From CAYWLQ01 sp964458775 (GTDB taxonomy: Bacteria > Myxococcota_A > Polyangia > JAAYKL01), in NCBI GenBank assembly GCA_964458775.1, contig CAYWLQ010000060.1:1-28935 (forward strand): a stretch of DNA of 28,935 bases, given 5' to 3'. A program made the position numbers and the translations under genes. The notes under the pieces were generated by a model. It was not told the DNA's origin, searched no databases, and saw only the letters and a program-made list of their open reading frames with translations. Of the stretch, positions 1-7,913 are shown piece by piece; position 1 is the first letter of the stretch, and the number at the start of each line of letters is the position of its first letter.

Positions 1-1945
1 GGATATAGCTGAAACATGCATGATTGCCCACTTTCGGTTCAAAGTGAAATCTGTTTAGTCCGGCATTTATGTCTGATTTTTCTAGTTTAATGCAGTGTTT
101 TCTTATTTTTCCAAACAATTCATCGCTCGAAGGTATTTTGTGACTGCTTAGAACTTTTTCATTTTTCTTCAATTGTACAAGATACTCCGCATCATCATTG
201 GCCGCAAACTCTATTCCTCCTGCGTTTATCGGTAATTCCAAGGCAAAGACCATCGGCTTTTTGTAATACATCATATTCTCCTTGGAACATGAAGAGCCGA
301 TTGGAAAGCGAGGATTTTCGTAATGTTTAATGCTTTGCAGATTAACTGTTTTTTTAGGCGGTATGAGTTTTATTTTGGGAATAAGATTGTCATAAACACC
401 CGTGTTCATTTTCCAGATATTAGAGAAACGTTGCCTGTTCCAAAGCTCACCGGCTATAATATTATTAAGCACTTCGTAATATTTTTTGAAATTATCCTCT
501 TTAATAGAGTTAACACCGGTCTCTAATGTCTCTTTGTATCCCGCAGGAATGTGCTTGGGATAGTGACCGGGACGCCATCCTTCGGTTCCTTTACATTGCA
601 AACGTGCCAGCAAAGCATCGGTTATTCCCAGTGTGTCAAAAATGTAGATGCCCGGACCTGCATAATATCCCAGAAAACCGACACCTCCTGCTTCAATAAA
701 GGTTTTGTTTTGTCTGTTCAATTCACTTGCATAGTTTTTTCGGCCGCAGTCAGTTAAACCGTCCTTTAGTCTATCTGAGAACCACCCGGCACAACCGTAC
801 CAAAAACCTCTCTCGTCAGCTATTCCGTGTTTGTCAATAAGGTCTCCCCATGTCTTTCTGTTCTTTCCAAAGTCAGGGCCGCTGAAAACGGTGGGGTGCG
901 GAGACAAAAACCCGACTATTAGCGATGCAGCGACGGCCGGTATAAATATCTTTAACGACAGGTTTTCAAAAAAACGAACCAAAAGATATACTGCGAAAAA
1001 AAACGGGACTGCAAAAAAACGTCCGGACATAAAGTCGCCGCCTATATAGATGATATAAATTATATATAATAGAACCCCTATCGACAAAGGAGCATATTTT
1101 CTTGAACGAGGAAAAACTGTGCTTAGCATACCTGCTGCTATGGTTGACAGCGTAATCGGATCGACTTTAATACTATCCGCTAAATAAAAGAGTCCTTGTT
1201 CAAAAATCATAGACTTCGGGAGTCCGTGACCCAGTTTTACGAAAGCGGTATTGGGTGCAAGAAAACCGTAATAGAATAACGAAAAAATGTGCCATAGCAA
1301 TAGAGGAGAGGCTATCGCTATAGACATTAGAAAAAATTTAGCACTGCGATATTTTAGAGCAATTACAATAAGAGTGGGTATAAAAAGCAAGATGCAATCT
1401 GTTCTAGTAAGGGCCACAGCTACAGAAACTGCAACGGCTGCGTACGCACGGTTTTTTGTTAATTCTGATTGGTAAACAAACTTAATAAATAGAGCTGACA
1501 GAAAAAAAATCATCGGTTGCTCTAATCCGGAAGTTGAGTAGTCTACAAAGCTTCTGGACATTATGAACAGAGACATAGGGAGCAACAAAACATGAGGTTT
1601 AAATTGTGCTGTTGATATTAAAATGAGTATAGCAGCAGAGCAAAGTACCATCGAAGCAATAATTACGGTTACAAAGGGTTCTTTGGTTATTGCATACAAT
1701 GCGGAAAGAAAGAACATCCACAAAGGATGCGTGTATACCTGTACTCTTTCACTGACATTCCAGGTAAGGCCAAAGCCGTTTATAAAATTGTCAACAGTTC
1801 GTAATGTAATAAATGCGTCATCACACATCCATGCCGTGCGAAATAAGACTATGATATATAAAATGAACAATAGCAAAAAGGGCCAATGTCTTATTATCTT
1901 TTGAAAATAATTAATAATTGTTTGCTGTTCGAGAATTGGCTTCAT
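1..1945 (-). CDS. GT-C superfamily integral membrane glycosyltransferase (AftB-like), 3' end missing
   Basis: Reading the minus strand from the ATG at 1945, the frame stays open to base 1, so about 648 residues are visible and the C-terminus lies outside the window. The N-terminus has a membrane segment (residues 21-36), then the acidic pair D42-D43 in CDDAFITLRTVDNF, followed by GFGLTWNVSERVQVYTHPLW. A DD motif in the first periplasmic loop followed by an ERV-x-x-YTHPLW-like stretch is typical of polyprenyl-phosphate-sugar dependent GT-C enzymes such as mycobacterial AftB and related proteins. Several hydrophobic segments follow, with GGDFMSGRFF in the middle and a soluble C-terminal domain containing FLGYYAGPGIYIFDTLGITD and a WRPGHYPKHIPAGY stretch. 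The likely role is transfer of a lipid-linked sugar to an envelope glycan; donor and acceptor cannot be told. It is divergent from the NIF3 gene across 264 bp. Confidence 0.8.
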   Translation of the reverse strand, partial: MKPILEQQTIINYFQKIIRHWPFLLLFILYIIVLFRTAWMCDDAFITLRTVDNFINGFGLTWNVSERVQVYTHPLWMFFLSALYAITKEPFVTVIIASMVLCSAAILILISTAQFKPHVLLLPMSLFIMSRSFVDYSTSGLEQPMIFFLSALFIKFVYQSELTKNRAYAAVAVSVAVALTRTDCILLFIPTLIVIALKYRSAKFFLMSIAIASPLLLWHIFSLFYYGFLAPNTAFVKLGHGLPKSMIFEQGLFYLADSIKVDPITLSTIAAGMLSTVFPRSRKYAPLSIGVLLYIIYIIYIGGDFMSGRFFAVPFFFAVYLLVRFFENLSLKIFIPAVAASLIVGFLSPHPTVFSGPDFGKNRKTWGDLIDKHGIADERGFWYGCAGWFSDRLKDGLTDCGRKNYASELNRQNKTFIEAGGVGFLGYYAGPGIYIFDTLGITDALLARLQCKGTEGWRPGHYPKHIPAGYKETLETGVNSIKEDNFKKYYEVLNNIIAGELWNRQRFSNIWKMNTGVYDNLIPKIKLIPPKKTVNLQSIKHYENPRFPIGSSCSKENMMYYKKPMVFALELPINAGGIEFAANDDAEYLVQLKKNEKVLSSHKIPSSDELFGKIRKHCIKLEKSDINAGLNRFHFEPKVGNHACFSYI

Positions 1946-2209
1946 GACTTATCCTTATAACATAGAGCAAAAAAACTGATTCTCTGTAGATGAACTAAGT
2001 GCACGCAAAACTTTACACAACACATTTGAGGCAATCAGAACTTTTTTTTAATAACATAGGTCAGGAATGCACAAAAGATAATTGTCAACATCCTGATTTA
2101 ACAAAATAAGTTACAGCACAGAGCTTCGAGAAGAGTATTGCTTAGTAGAAACTATTTGAACTTTCAATTATAGAAAAGAGGGGCTGTTTGAAAGCTTGAG
2201 GAGAAAAAA

Positions 2210-2962
2210 ATGAACAGAAATGATTTGGTTCGCTATCTCAATGAGCGTCTTGAGATTTCATCATTCAAAGATTCGTCGATAAACGGATTGCAGGTAGAAG
2301 GAAAAACAGAAATCAACAAGATTGCCTTGGTTACGGACGCTGCTTTAAAGCTTTTTGAAAGAGCGGCCGAAATGAAATGCGATATGATCATCGCTCATCA
2401 CGGTATGATTTGGGGAGGTTTATCTTCGATAACCGGAAGAATTTATCAGCAGATTAAGTTATTATTGGATAACGGCATAAACTTATACGCATCCCATCTT
2501 CCTTTGGATGCCCATCCGGAATTGGGTAACAATGCCGCTTTAGCCAAGCTTGCTAAACTGGAGAATACAAAACCGTTCGGTGACTATCACGGGCAATTTT
2601 TGGGTTTTTCGGGAAGTTTTAAAAATCCGATTACTCCGTCGGAACTTGCAATAATCTTTAAAAACGAACTCGGCAAGGAGCCCATGGTTTTGCCTTTCGG
2701 CAAAGAAAAAATCAAAACAGCAGGAATAATTTCCGGAGGAGCTTCCGGATCTCTACAGGAGGCAATCGATTGCGGTTTGGACTGCTTTATTACAGGTGAA
2801 GGGAAACACGAAAACTTTCACTTAGCTCTTGAAGCAAAAATCAATGTAATTTATCTCGGTCATTATCACTCAGAGACCTTGGGTGTAAAAGCAGTAGGAG
2901 AGGAACTTAAAACAAAATTTGGAATAGATTGCATTTTCATAGATGAACCCACTGTTTTTTAG
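2210..2962 (+). CDS. NIF3/DUF34 family dinuclear-metal protein (GTP cyclohydrolase 1 type 2 homolog)
   Basis: This 250-residue protein has the full set of NIF3/YbgI metal-site motifs: AHHGMIWGG (H63, H64), ASHLPLDAH (H96, D100, H102) followed by GNNAALA, and near the C-terminus GHYHSETLG (H218, H220, E222). The length matches the short bacterial form without the inserted PII-like domain. Family members form hexameric toroids with two metals per subunit. The biochemical role is poorly settled, despite the common label 'GTP cyclohydrolase 1 type 2'. The ATG follows a good ribosome site (GGAG, about 8 nt upstream). An A/T-rich inverted repeat overlaps the stop codon (TTTTTTAG / CTAAAAAA, about 2955-2977), so it may be transcribed separately from the lipoprotein genes that follow. 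Confidence 0.9.
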   Translation: MNRNDLVRYLNERLEISSFKDSSINGLQVEGKTEINKIALVTDAALKLFERAAEMKCDMIIAHHGMIWGGLSSITGRIYQQIKLLLDNGINLYASHLPLDAHPELGNNAALAKLAKLENTKPFGDYHGQFLGFSGSFKNPITPSELAIIFKNELGKEPMVLPFGKEKIKTAGIISGGASGSLQEAIDCGLDCFITGEGKHENFHLALEAKINVIYLGHYHSETLGVKAVGEELKTKFGIDCIFIDEPTVF

Positions 2963-3051
2963 AGTTTTCCTAAAAAAACTATTATAGTGCCGTTCTACAA
3001 ACATCGGATATGCATATAACGTCCGCTGTTTTTTTAAGGAGATATAACTCA

Positions 3052-3888
3052 ATGCCAAAAACACATTTATTAGTATTCACTGCTATCATTACTGTTTCTT
3101 TTGCGTTCGGATGCGCTAAGAAAAAGGAGGCACCGACAGATCAAGAAAAGAAAACAGAAGAAACAAATATAGCAGCAACCCAAACAAAAACCGAAACCCC
3201 AAAAGAGCCCGAAAAACCTAAGCCGCGGCCTACCTTGGTAAAACTCTCGGCGTCTCACATTTTGGTTATGCACAATGAATCTCAGCGAAAACCGCCGGAG
3301 ATTACGCGAACCAAGGAAGAAGCTTTGGCAAGGACCAAAGAGGCTCTGGCAAAAATTAGAGGCGGAGCTGATTTTGGTGCCGTAGCAAAAGAATATTCAG
3401 ATTGCCCCTCAAAAGAACAAGGCGGAGATTTGGGGGTTTTTCCTTCTATCAGAATGGCGCCTGAGTTTTCTAATGCGACAATTGCCCTAAAAGAAGATGA
3501 GATTTCCGAGCCGGTTGAAACAGATTTTGGATATCATATTATTAAAAGACAAAAAATAGAAGAGGTACGCGCCCGCCATATATTGATCATGCACAACGAA
3601 GCAGACAGAAAACCGCCTGAGATTACCAGAACAAAAAAAGAAGCTGAAAAGCTGATCAAAGAAATAGAAAAGAAAGTTAAAGCCAAAGACGCGGATTTTG
3701 AGGCAATCGCCAAAGAATACTCGGATTGCCCCTCGAAAAATCGGGGAGGGGATTTGGGAGCTTTTACTAGAGGCCGAATGGCACCGCCGTTTGAAAAGGC
3801 CGCTTTTGAATTAAAAGAAAACGAAATCTCCGGTGTTGTTGAAACCGGTTTCGGCTATCATATTATTCAGCGTCTTCCAATGCCGTAA
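3052..3888 (+). CDS. Lipoprotein peptidyl-prolyl isomerase with two tandem parvulin domains
   Basis: I take the ATG at 3052 (278 residues) rather than 3010: AAGGAG lies 10 nt upstream, and this start puts a signal peptide right at the N-terminus, with Cys21 in FAFGC (an imperfect lipobox). A Lys/Glu/Thr/Pro-rich linker follows. Two parvulin domains come next, at about residues 66-168 and 172-276. Each has SHIL or RHIL at the start, F-x-x-x-AKEYSDCPS, GGDLG, and FGYHII at the end. The two domains share a near-identical MHNE-x-x-RKPPEITRTK block, which points to an internal duplication. The role is inferred to be folding of exported or outer-membrane proteins, like PrsA/SurA-type isomerases, but no SurA-type chaperone domain is visible. 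It overlaps the next gene by one base (TAATG). Confidence 0.9.
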   Translation: MPKTHLLVFTAIITVSFAFGCAKKKEAPTDQEKKTEETNIAATQTKTETPKEPEKPKPRPTLVKLSASHILVMHNESQRKPPEITRTKEEALARTKEALAKIRGGADFGAVAKEYSDCPSKEQGGDLGVFPSIRMAPEFSNATIALKEDEISEPVETDFGYHIIKRQKIEEVRARHILIMHNEADRKPPEITRTKKEAEKLIKEIEKKVKAKDADFEAIAKEYSDCPSKNRGGDLGAFTRGRMAPPFEKAAFELKENEISGVVETGFGYHIIQRLPMP

Positions 3889-4412
3889 TGTTCCTGTTTG
3901 GCAAACCCTTGTTGCGTATTTTAGGTCAAACCGCATTATTGTCGGTGTCGGCTGTTGTCTTCATGTCATGTGCCGGTGTCACATACCCTAAACATGGAAA
4001 AAATACGGTTAACATTTCATTTGTCATGGAAGGTGTACCGCGCAGACTTTCAGAATATCGAGGAAAACCTGTTATGTTGGTATTAATGCGCACATCAGAA
4101 GTGGTAAGTCAGATTTACATGAGCAGGCTAAAAGAAGCGATTGAAACAAGTCCGCCAAAAGCAAATCTAATTGTCCTAACAGTTGAGCCTTCTGAATCAC
4201 CGTTTGTTGAAGAATATCAAGAACTCGAAAAACTTCCGTTTCCCATCGGTGTGGCCGAACCCGGTCTTGTACAAGGAGAATCAGCCTTCGGTCTAATCTC
4301 AGGAATACCGTTTACATATTTTATAGACGCAAACGGGATAATAGTTTCTTCGCAACCGGGGGTTATTGAAACCGATGATCTTTTAAAAATGATGAAAAAG
4401 TGGGGTGCCTAG
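3888..4412 (+). CDS. TlpA/AhpC-type thioredoxin-fold lipoprotein lacking the CXXC
   Basis: This 174-residue protein starts with a positively charged then hydrophobic signal ending at FMSCAG (Cys28 as a possible lipidated residue). The rest has the redoxin layout: an edge strand with SEYRGKPVMLVLM, a helix, LIVLTVEPSES, then the conserved GIPFTYFIDANGIIVSSQPG with the cis-proline at P141. Where TlpA/ResA proteins carry W-C-x-x-C just after the first strand, this one reads RTSEV (residues 68-72), so there is no redox cysteine. It is therefore unlikely to be a disulfide reductase; a structural or binding role is an inference. Its ATG overlaps the stop of the parvulin lipoprotein gene, and the next gene starts 9 nt downstream, so the three are very likely one transcript. 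Confidence 0.75.
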   Translation: MFLFGKPLLRILGQTALLSVSAVVFMSCAGVTYPKHGKNTVNISFVMEGVPRRLSEYRGKPVMLVLMRTSEVVSQIYMSRLKEAIETSPPKANLIVLTVEPSESPFVEEYQELEKLPFPIGVAEPGLVQGESAFGLISGIPFTYFIDANGIIVSSQPGVIETDDLLKMMKKWGA

Positions 4413-4421
4413 GCAAGGGCT

Positions 4422-6557
4422 ATGATGTCTCTAAAAAAACAAACCAAGAAAAGCCCGTTGTGTATTGCGGCACTTGCGGCTTGCATCGCAGAGGGTGCTG
4501 TTGCCGGCGCGGGTTCTTGTATGTCAGGAGGAGGCGTTGCGGCGGCTTTATTGGGATTTGTTAGCGGCTTTGTTATAACCGGCACGGTTTTTCTTCCCTT
4601 TGCATTTCTTATCCAATGGACTAATCGTCAACTTTTTGCAATTGCTTTGAAACGTGCTGTTAAAAAAGGCATTGGCGGTCCTAGCGCGAATGCTACGCTC
4701 GCTATGTTGGGACTGGCAGCAATATTTGTTTTTGGATTTTGGATGTCGGCTATTGCAGGAGAGAAAATTCTGCAAAACATGTCCGCCAGATTCGGCTCTA
4801 TTATTATTGTAGCTGTGTTTATCGGAGCGTCGACGGCAGCATATATTTTATATTCTTTTATTGTCGTAGGAATTTCGCGAATAAGCCTCGAAATAGGGAA
4901 AAGAGCAAAATTTTTCTCTAAGATTCATTCTCAAACACTCTTTTTTGCTATTACCGCTCTACTGACAGTTTTTCTTTCAGTGCTATTTTTACCTGTGGAA
5001 TGGCTGTTTGTACCCGCTGCTACAATGGTCGGTTTTCTTTTGCAGAGCGTTCAGTCGGTAAAGAGAAAATGGGACCTCCTGTTTTCTAGAAAGGGTATTT
5101 ATGTAGCTTCTCGTTTGCTTGTACTATTTTGTCTGTGCGGTGTTTTTCTACTCGAACTGTTGCCGGTTTCTTCTCGTTCTTCTCTGCTCTATCGAGCGCC
5201 CTATGCCGGTTCTATTTTAGGAATGGGTCAAGCTCTCTGGGATTTTGATAAGGACGGTTATTCGCCCTTCTTTTTGGGAGGTGATTGCAACGACTTCAAT
5301 CGACACATCAATCCCGGAGCTAAGGACATACCTGACAACGGCATTGATGAGAGCTGTTCCGGAAGAGACTCAAAAGCTTATACACCGCCAAAGCCTCCTA
5401 AATATAAACGTCCTGAGAGTTTTTCAAAAAGAATGAACATGGTTTTTATTATGCTGGATGCTCTCAGGCCTGACCATTTACATTTTAACGGCTATCATCG
5501 CAAGACTGCCTCTACATTGGAAGGTTTTGTTAAAGAGTCAGTGCACTTTAAAAATGCTTTTACGCCTTGTCCCAGAACACAAGCTGTTCTACATTCCATC
5601 TTTTCCGGTTTAGATCCGAGGACAGCAATATCTTCAAAACTAAAAGCAAAAAGAAAAAAATCCGGTTTCCCATCTGTTACAATACCAAAGCGACTTACAG
5701 ATCTCGGATACAGTACAAGCGGTTTTACTATATCATATGTTATTCATCGTTATAGTAATACCGGAGAAGGTTTTCAATTTTGGAAAACTCCATGGAACGC
5801 TGATGACTGGCGTAAAGTTCAAATAGATGCGGCCAGTCGAACGTCAAAAGCTGTACTTAAGTATTTATCCTCCATTAAAGATGACGGCAAAGCCCCCTTT
5901 TTATTATTTGCGCACTATCAATGCGCTCATGACCCTTACATAAAGCGTAAACCATGGGATTTTGGAAACAACAAAATCGATTTATATGACAGTTCCATTG
6001 CTTACTGCGACAATGAACTAAAACCCGTTTTGCAAGCGCTGAAAAAACGAAAAGATAAAGATAATACGGCAATTGTTATTTTTTCTGATCACGGAGAGCT
6101 TTTTTCGGAGCACGGATATTATGCCCACGGCAATTCATTGTATGAACCTGATATTCGAGTATTTCTTGCAGCTAAATTTCCAGGGATCTCTCCAATGACC
6201 GTCAATACACCGGTATCTCTAGTCGATCTTGGCAGCACAATGGCTGATTTGGCCGGGCTTTCTTTAAAAAAGAGTCATGGAATAAGTCTATTGGCCCATA
6301 TCACTTCACAAAAACCCAATTTGCGTCGAACACTTTTTTCTTATACCGATCTAAGGAAGGGCAGCATAAAAAGGGATGCCTCTGCGATAATCGATTTTCC
6401 ATACAAGCTAATTGTAGACAGAAAAGCAAACACAGAGGAACTGTTTAACATCGTCAAGGACCCAAAAGAATCAAAAAACCTTATCGATAAGGAAACAGAA
6501 AAATATACTGATATGATAGAACAGCTTGAAGCTTACGAATCTTTTGTTAGAGAGTAA
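4422..6557 (+). CDS. Membrane sulfatase-superfamily (alkaline phosphatase fold) enzyme with MopE-type metal-binding motif
   Basis: This is a 711-residue protein. The first 250 residues contain about six or seven hydrophobic membrane segments. Residues 274-313 form a DFDKDGYSP...GGDCNDFNRHINPGA...DNGIDESC block that matches the MopE-type 'putative metal-binding' motif common in myxobacterial surface proteins. The sulfatase domain runs from about residue 338: FIMLDALRPDHL (D346, D351), PRTQAVLHSIFSG with T386 at the nucleophile position, HYQCAHDPY (H498, H503), SDHGELFSEHG (D556, H557) and AHGN (H569). There is no C-x-P-x-R formylglycine signature, so a phosphotransferase or phosphodiesterase acting on envelope lipids or glycans (LtaS/EptA-like chemistry) is more likely than a true sulfatase. 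It is the last gene of the run starting at 3052. Confidence 0.85.
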   Translation: MMSLKKQTKKSPLCIAALAACIAEGAVAGAGSCMSGGGVAAALLGFVSGFVITGTVFLPFAFLIQWTNRQLFAIALKRAVKKGIGGPSANATLAMLGLAAIFVFGFWMSAIAGEKILQNMSARFGSIIIVAVFIGASTAAYILYSFIVVGISRISLEIGKRAKFFSKIHSQTLFFAITALLTVFLSVLFLPVEWLFVPAATMVGFLLQSVQSVKRKWDLLFSRKGIYVASRLLVLFCLCGVFLLELLPVSSRSSLLYRAPYAGSILGMGQALWDFDKDGYSPFFLGGDCNDFNRHINPGAKDIPDNGIDESCSGRDSKAYTPPKPPKYKRPESFSKRMNMVFIMLDALRPDHLHFNGYHRKTASTLEGFVKESVHFKNAFTPCPRTQAVLHSIFSGLDPRTAISSKLKAKRKKSGFPSVTIPKRLTDLGYSTSGFTISYVIHRYSNTGEGFQFWKTPWNADDWRKVQIDAASRTSKAVLKYLSSIKDDGKAPFLLFAHYQCAHDPYIKRKPWDFGNNKIDLYDSSIAYCDNELKPVLQALKKRKDKDNTAIVIFSDHGELFSEHGYYAHGNSLYEPDIRVFLAAKFPGISPMTVNTPVSLVDLGSTMADLAGLSLKKSHGISLLAHITSQKPNLRRTLFSYTDLRKGSIKRDASAIIDFPYKLIVDRKANTEELFNIVKDPKESKNLIDKETEKYTDMIEQLEAYESFVRE

Positions 6558-6695
6558 AAGGTGTCTGACTGAACTCATGATTTATGAAAAGCATCCGGTT
6601 TTTCAAGTTTCTAAGCAGTTTCCATCTCAAAACGCAGCAAAGTAGGCAAATTGATGTAGGGTATGATTTTATTCCATGCCGCAAACCCACATAAT

Positions 6696-7397
6696 CTATG
6701 AGTCTGATTCTGAGCGGCTAACAGTTAGCTCATCCGTTGTCGGCTCGGATGTGGATTCTTTTGCTTCTGATAGACGTCGGGCTTTCTCAAGTGCATAACA
6801 AGCCTTACAAAAAGCAGGTTTATCATCTTCCGGCAGAAAAGGAACCATGGTTTCAATACCGCAGGAAGAGCAAGTAATAGAAAACAAGGGCTTTTCATCT
6901 TTGTACTTTGTAGACATGTCCTGAAAACCGGGGGCTCTGTATTCTTCTCTGATATTTATCGATGCTAACTCCGAAAATCCGGGAGCTCTATATTCTTCTT
7001 TGGGGTCGATGCTCTCGTATTCTCTAAAGCCGGGCGAGCGATACTCTTGATCGGGCTTTATAACATCCAATTCCCTAAAGGCCGGTGAGCGATACTCATT
7101 CAATCGGGGTTGTTTCTCATTTAAGCCCGGAGATCTATAATCACTTTGTCGATGACGATAATTCTTTGCTCCCCTAATTTTTTGATGAGCAGGGGCACTC
7201 CTTTCAAAAGCAGGAGATCTATAAATGCCGTCATCTTTCGGTCTTCGTTGACTTTTTTGTGCGTTGCGACATGTTTTGCACCTCTTGGGTTCGGCCGTCA
7301 ACTGTTTGGAAGCATAGAATTCCTGTTCTCCGGCTGTAAAAACAAACTCTTCCCCGCATCGGGCGCAAATTAGTTTCTTATCTTCGTAAGATGTCAT
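6696..7397 (-). CDS. Double zinc-ribbon protein with six YR[S/A]P[G/A][F/L] repeats
   Basis: This 233-residue soluble protein has a zinc ribbon at each end. The N-terminal one uses C11/C14 and C40/C43 and resembles the short 'probable zinc-binding' family (LICARCGEEFVF ... RCKTCR). The C-terminal one uses C176/C179 and C197/C200 (ITCSSCGIETMVPF ... FCKACY). Between them, a Pro/Arg/Tyr-rich region repeats the hexad YR[SA]P[GA][FL], starting at residues 59, 87, 102, 119, 136 and 153. The last four copies are exactly 17 residues apart. No transmembrane segment, signal peptide or enzyme motif is present. The function is unknown; zinc ribbons with short linear repeats suggest nucleic-acid or protein binding, but this is a guess. 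It is convergent with the sulfatase gene and divergent from the 7523 gene. Confidence 0.85.
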   Translation of the reverse strand: MTSYEDKKLICARCGEEFVFTAGEQEFYASKQLTAEPKRCKTCRNAQKSQRRPKDDGIYRSPAFERSAPAHQKIRGAKNYRHRQSDYRSPGLNEKQPRLNEYRSPAFRELDVIKPDQEYRSPGFREYESIDPKEEYRAPGFSELASINIREEYRAPGFQDMSTKYKDEKPLFSITCSSCGIETMVPFLPEDDKPAFCKACYALEKARRLSEAKESTSEPTTDELTVSRSESDS

Positions 7398-7418
7398 TTA
7401 AATATCCAATTTCAACAG

Positions 7419-7440
7419 TATAAGGCCTTGCAACCTTATA
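7419..7440. promoter_or_regulatory. Inverted repeat between divergent genes, possible operator
   Basis: TATAAGG (7419-7425) is the exact reverse complement of CCTTATA (7434-7440), with an 8-nt centre. It lies 22 nt before the start of the zinc-ribbon gene and about 80 nt before the gene at 7523. The position suits an operator or a 5' leader hairpin of the zinc-ribbon mRNA. No regulator is identified. Confidence 0.25.
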
Positions 7441-7522
7441 CAAGGCACCTTTTTCCGCCGCAAACGGTATATTCGAGCTGTTTTCTTGTCAAGCAAAGGG
7501 TTTAGAGACTAAATTCACGTTT

Positions 7523-7900
7523 ATGTTGAGCATAATTAAATTTCTATCTCTAACCTTATTTATCGCAATAGGCGGATATTTTCTTTTAGGCATCTCACTA
7601 GGTGAAAAAACCCTTTATCAACACATTGATAGAATTTTTCATACAGAAGAAGCTTTAGAATTAAAAGAGGAACTCGGAAAAAAAGTAGACAATGCAGCCT
7701 TGGAAATAAAAGAAAAAGCTACCGAATTAGCGGTAGACCGCATTGAAAAAGAAATAGACAACAAAAAGCAAAAAGATGAAATTAAAGACAAAAGTCCTAT
7801 TGAACCTCCGATAACAAAAAAAGACAAACAAGATAACAAAGCTGACGATAGAGCTGCGTTGGAGAGTCTTATTAAAGAGAAGCTCAAAGAAACCCTCTAG
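7523..7900 (+). CDS. Small membrane-anchored, highly charged coiled-coil protein, unknown function
   Basis: This 125-residue protein has one hydrophobic N-terminal helix (about residues 4-26), then a Lys/Glu-rich stretch with heptad-like spacing (EALELKEELGKKVDN, ALEIKEKATELAVD), a short proline-containing break (SPIEPPI), and a second charged helix at the C-terminus. It looks like a single-pass membrane protein or an uncleaved signal anchor with an elongated helical domain. No family is recognised and the ribosome site is weak. Coding is supported by the amphipathic pattern and by the close fit to the next gene, which starts 7 to 13 nt after its stop, suggesting co-transcription with the Gfo/Idh/MocA oxidoreductase. 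Confidence 0.7.
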   Translation: MLSIIKFLSLTLFIAIGGYFLLGISLGEKTLYQHIDRIFHTEEALELKEELGKKVDNAALEIKEKATELAVDRIEKEIDNKKQKDEIKDKSPIEPPITKKDKQDNKADDRAALESLIKEKLKETL

Positions 7901-7913
7901 AACAATAGTGATA

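Noticed and set aside
323..1904. Several short plus-strand frames at the left end
   Set aside because: They lie opposite one continuous minus-strand frame (1945 to 1) with clear GT-C membrane glycosyltransferase motifs.
4422..6557. True formylglycine sulfatase
   Set aside because: The C/S-x-P-x-R signature is absent; the nucleophile position is threonine.
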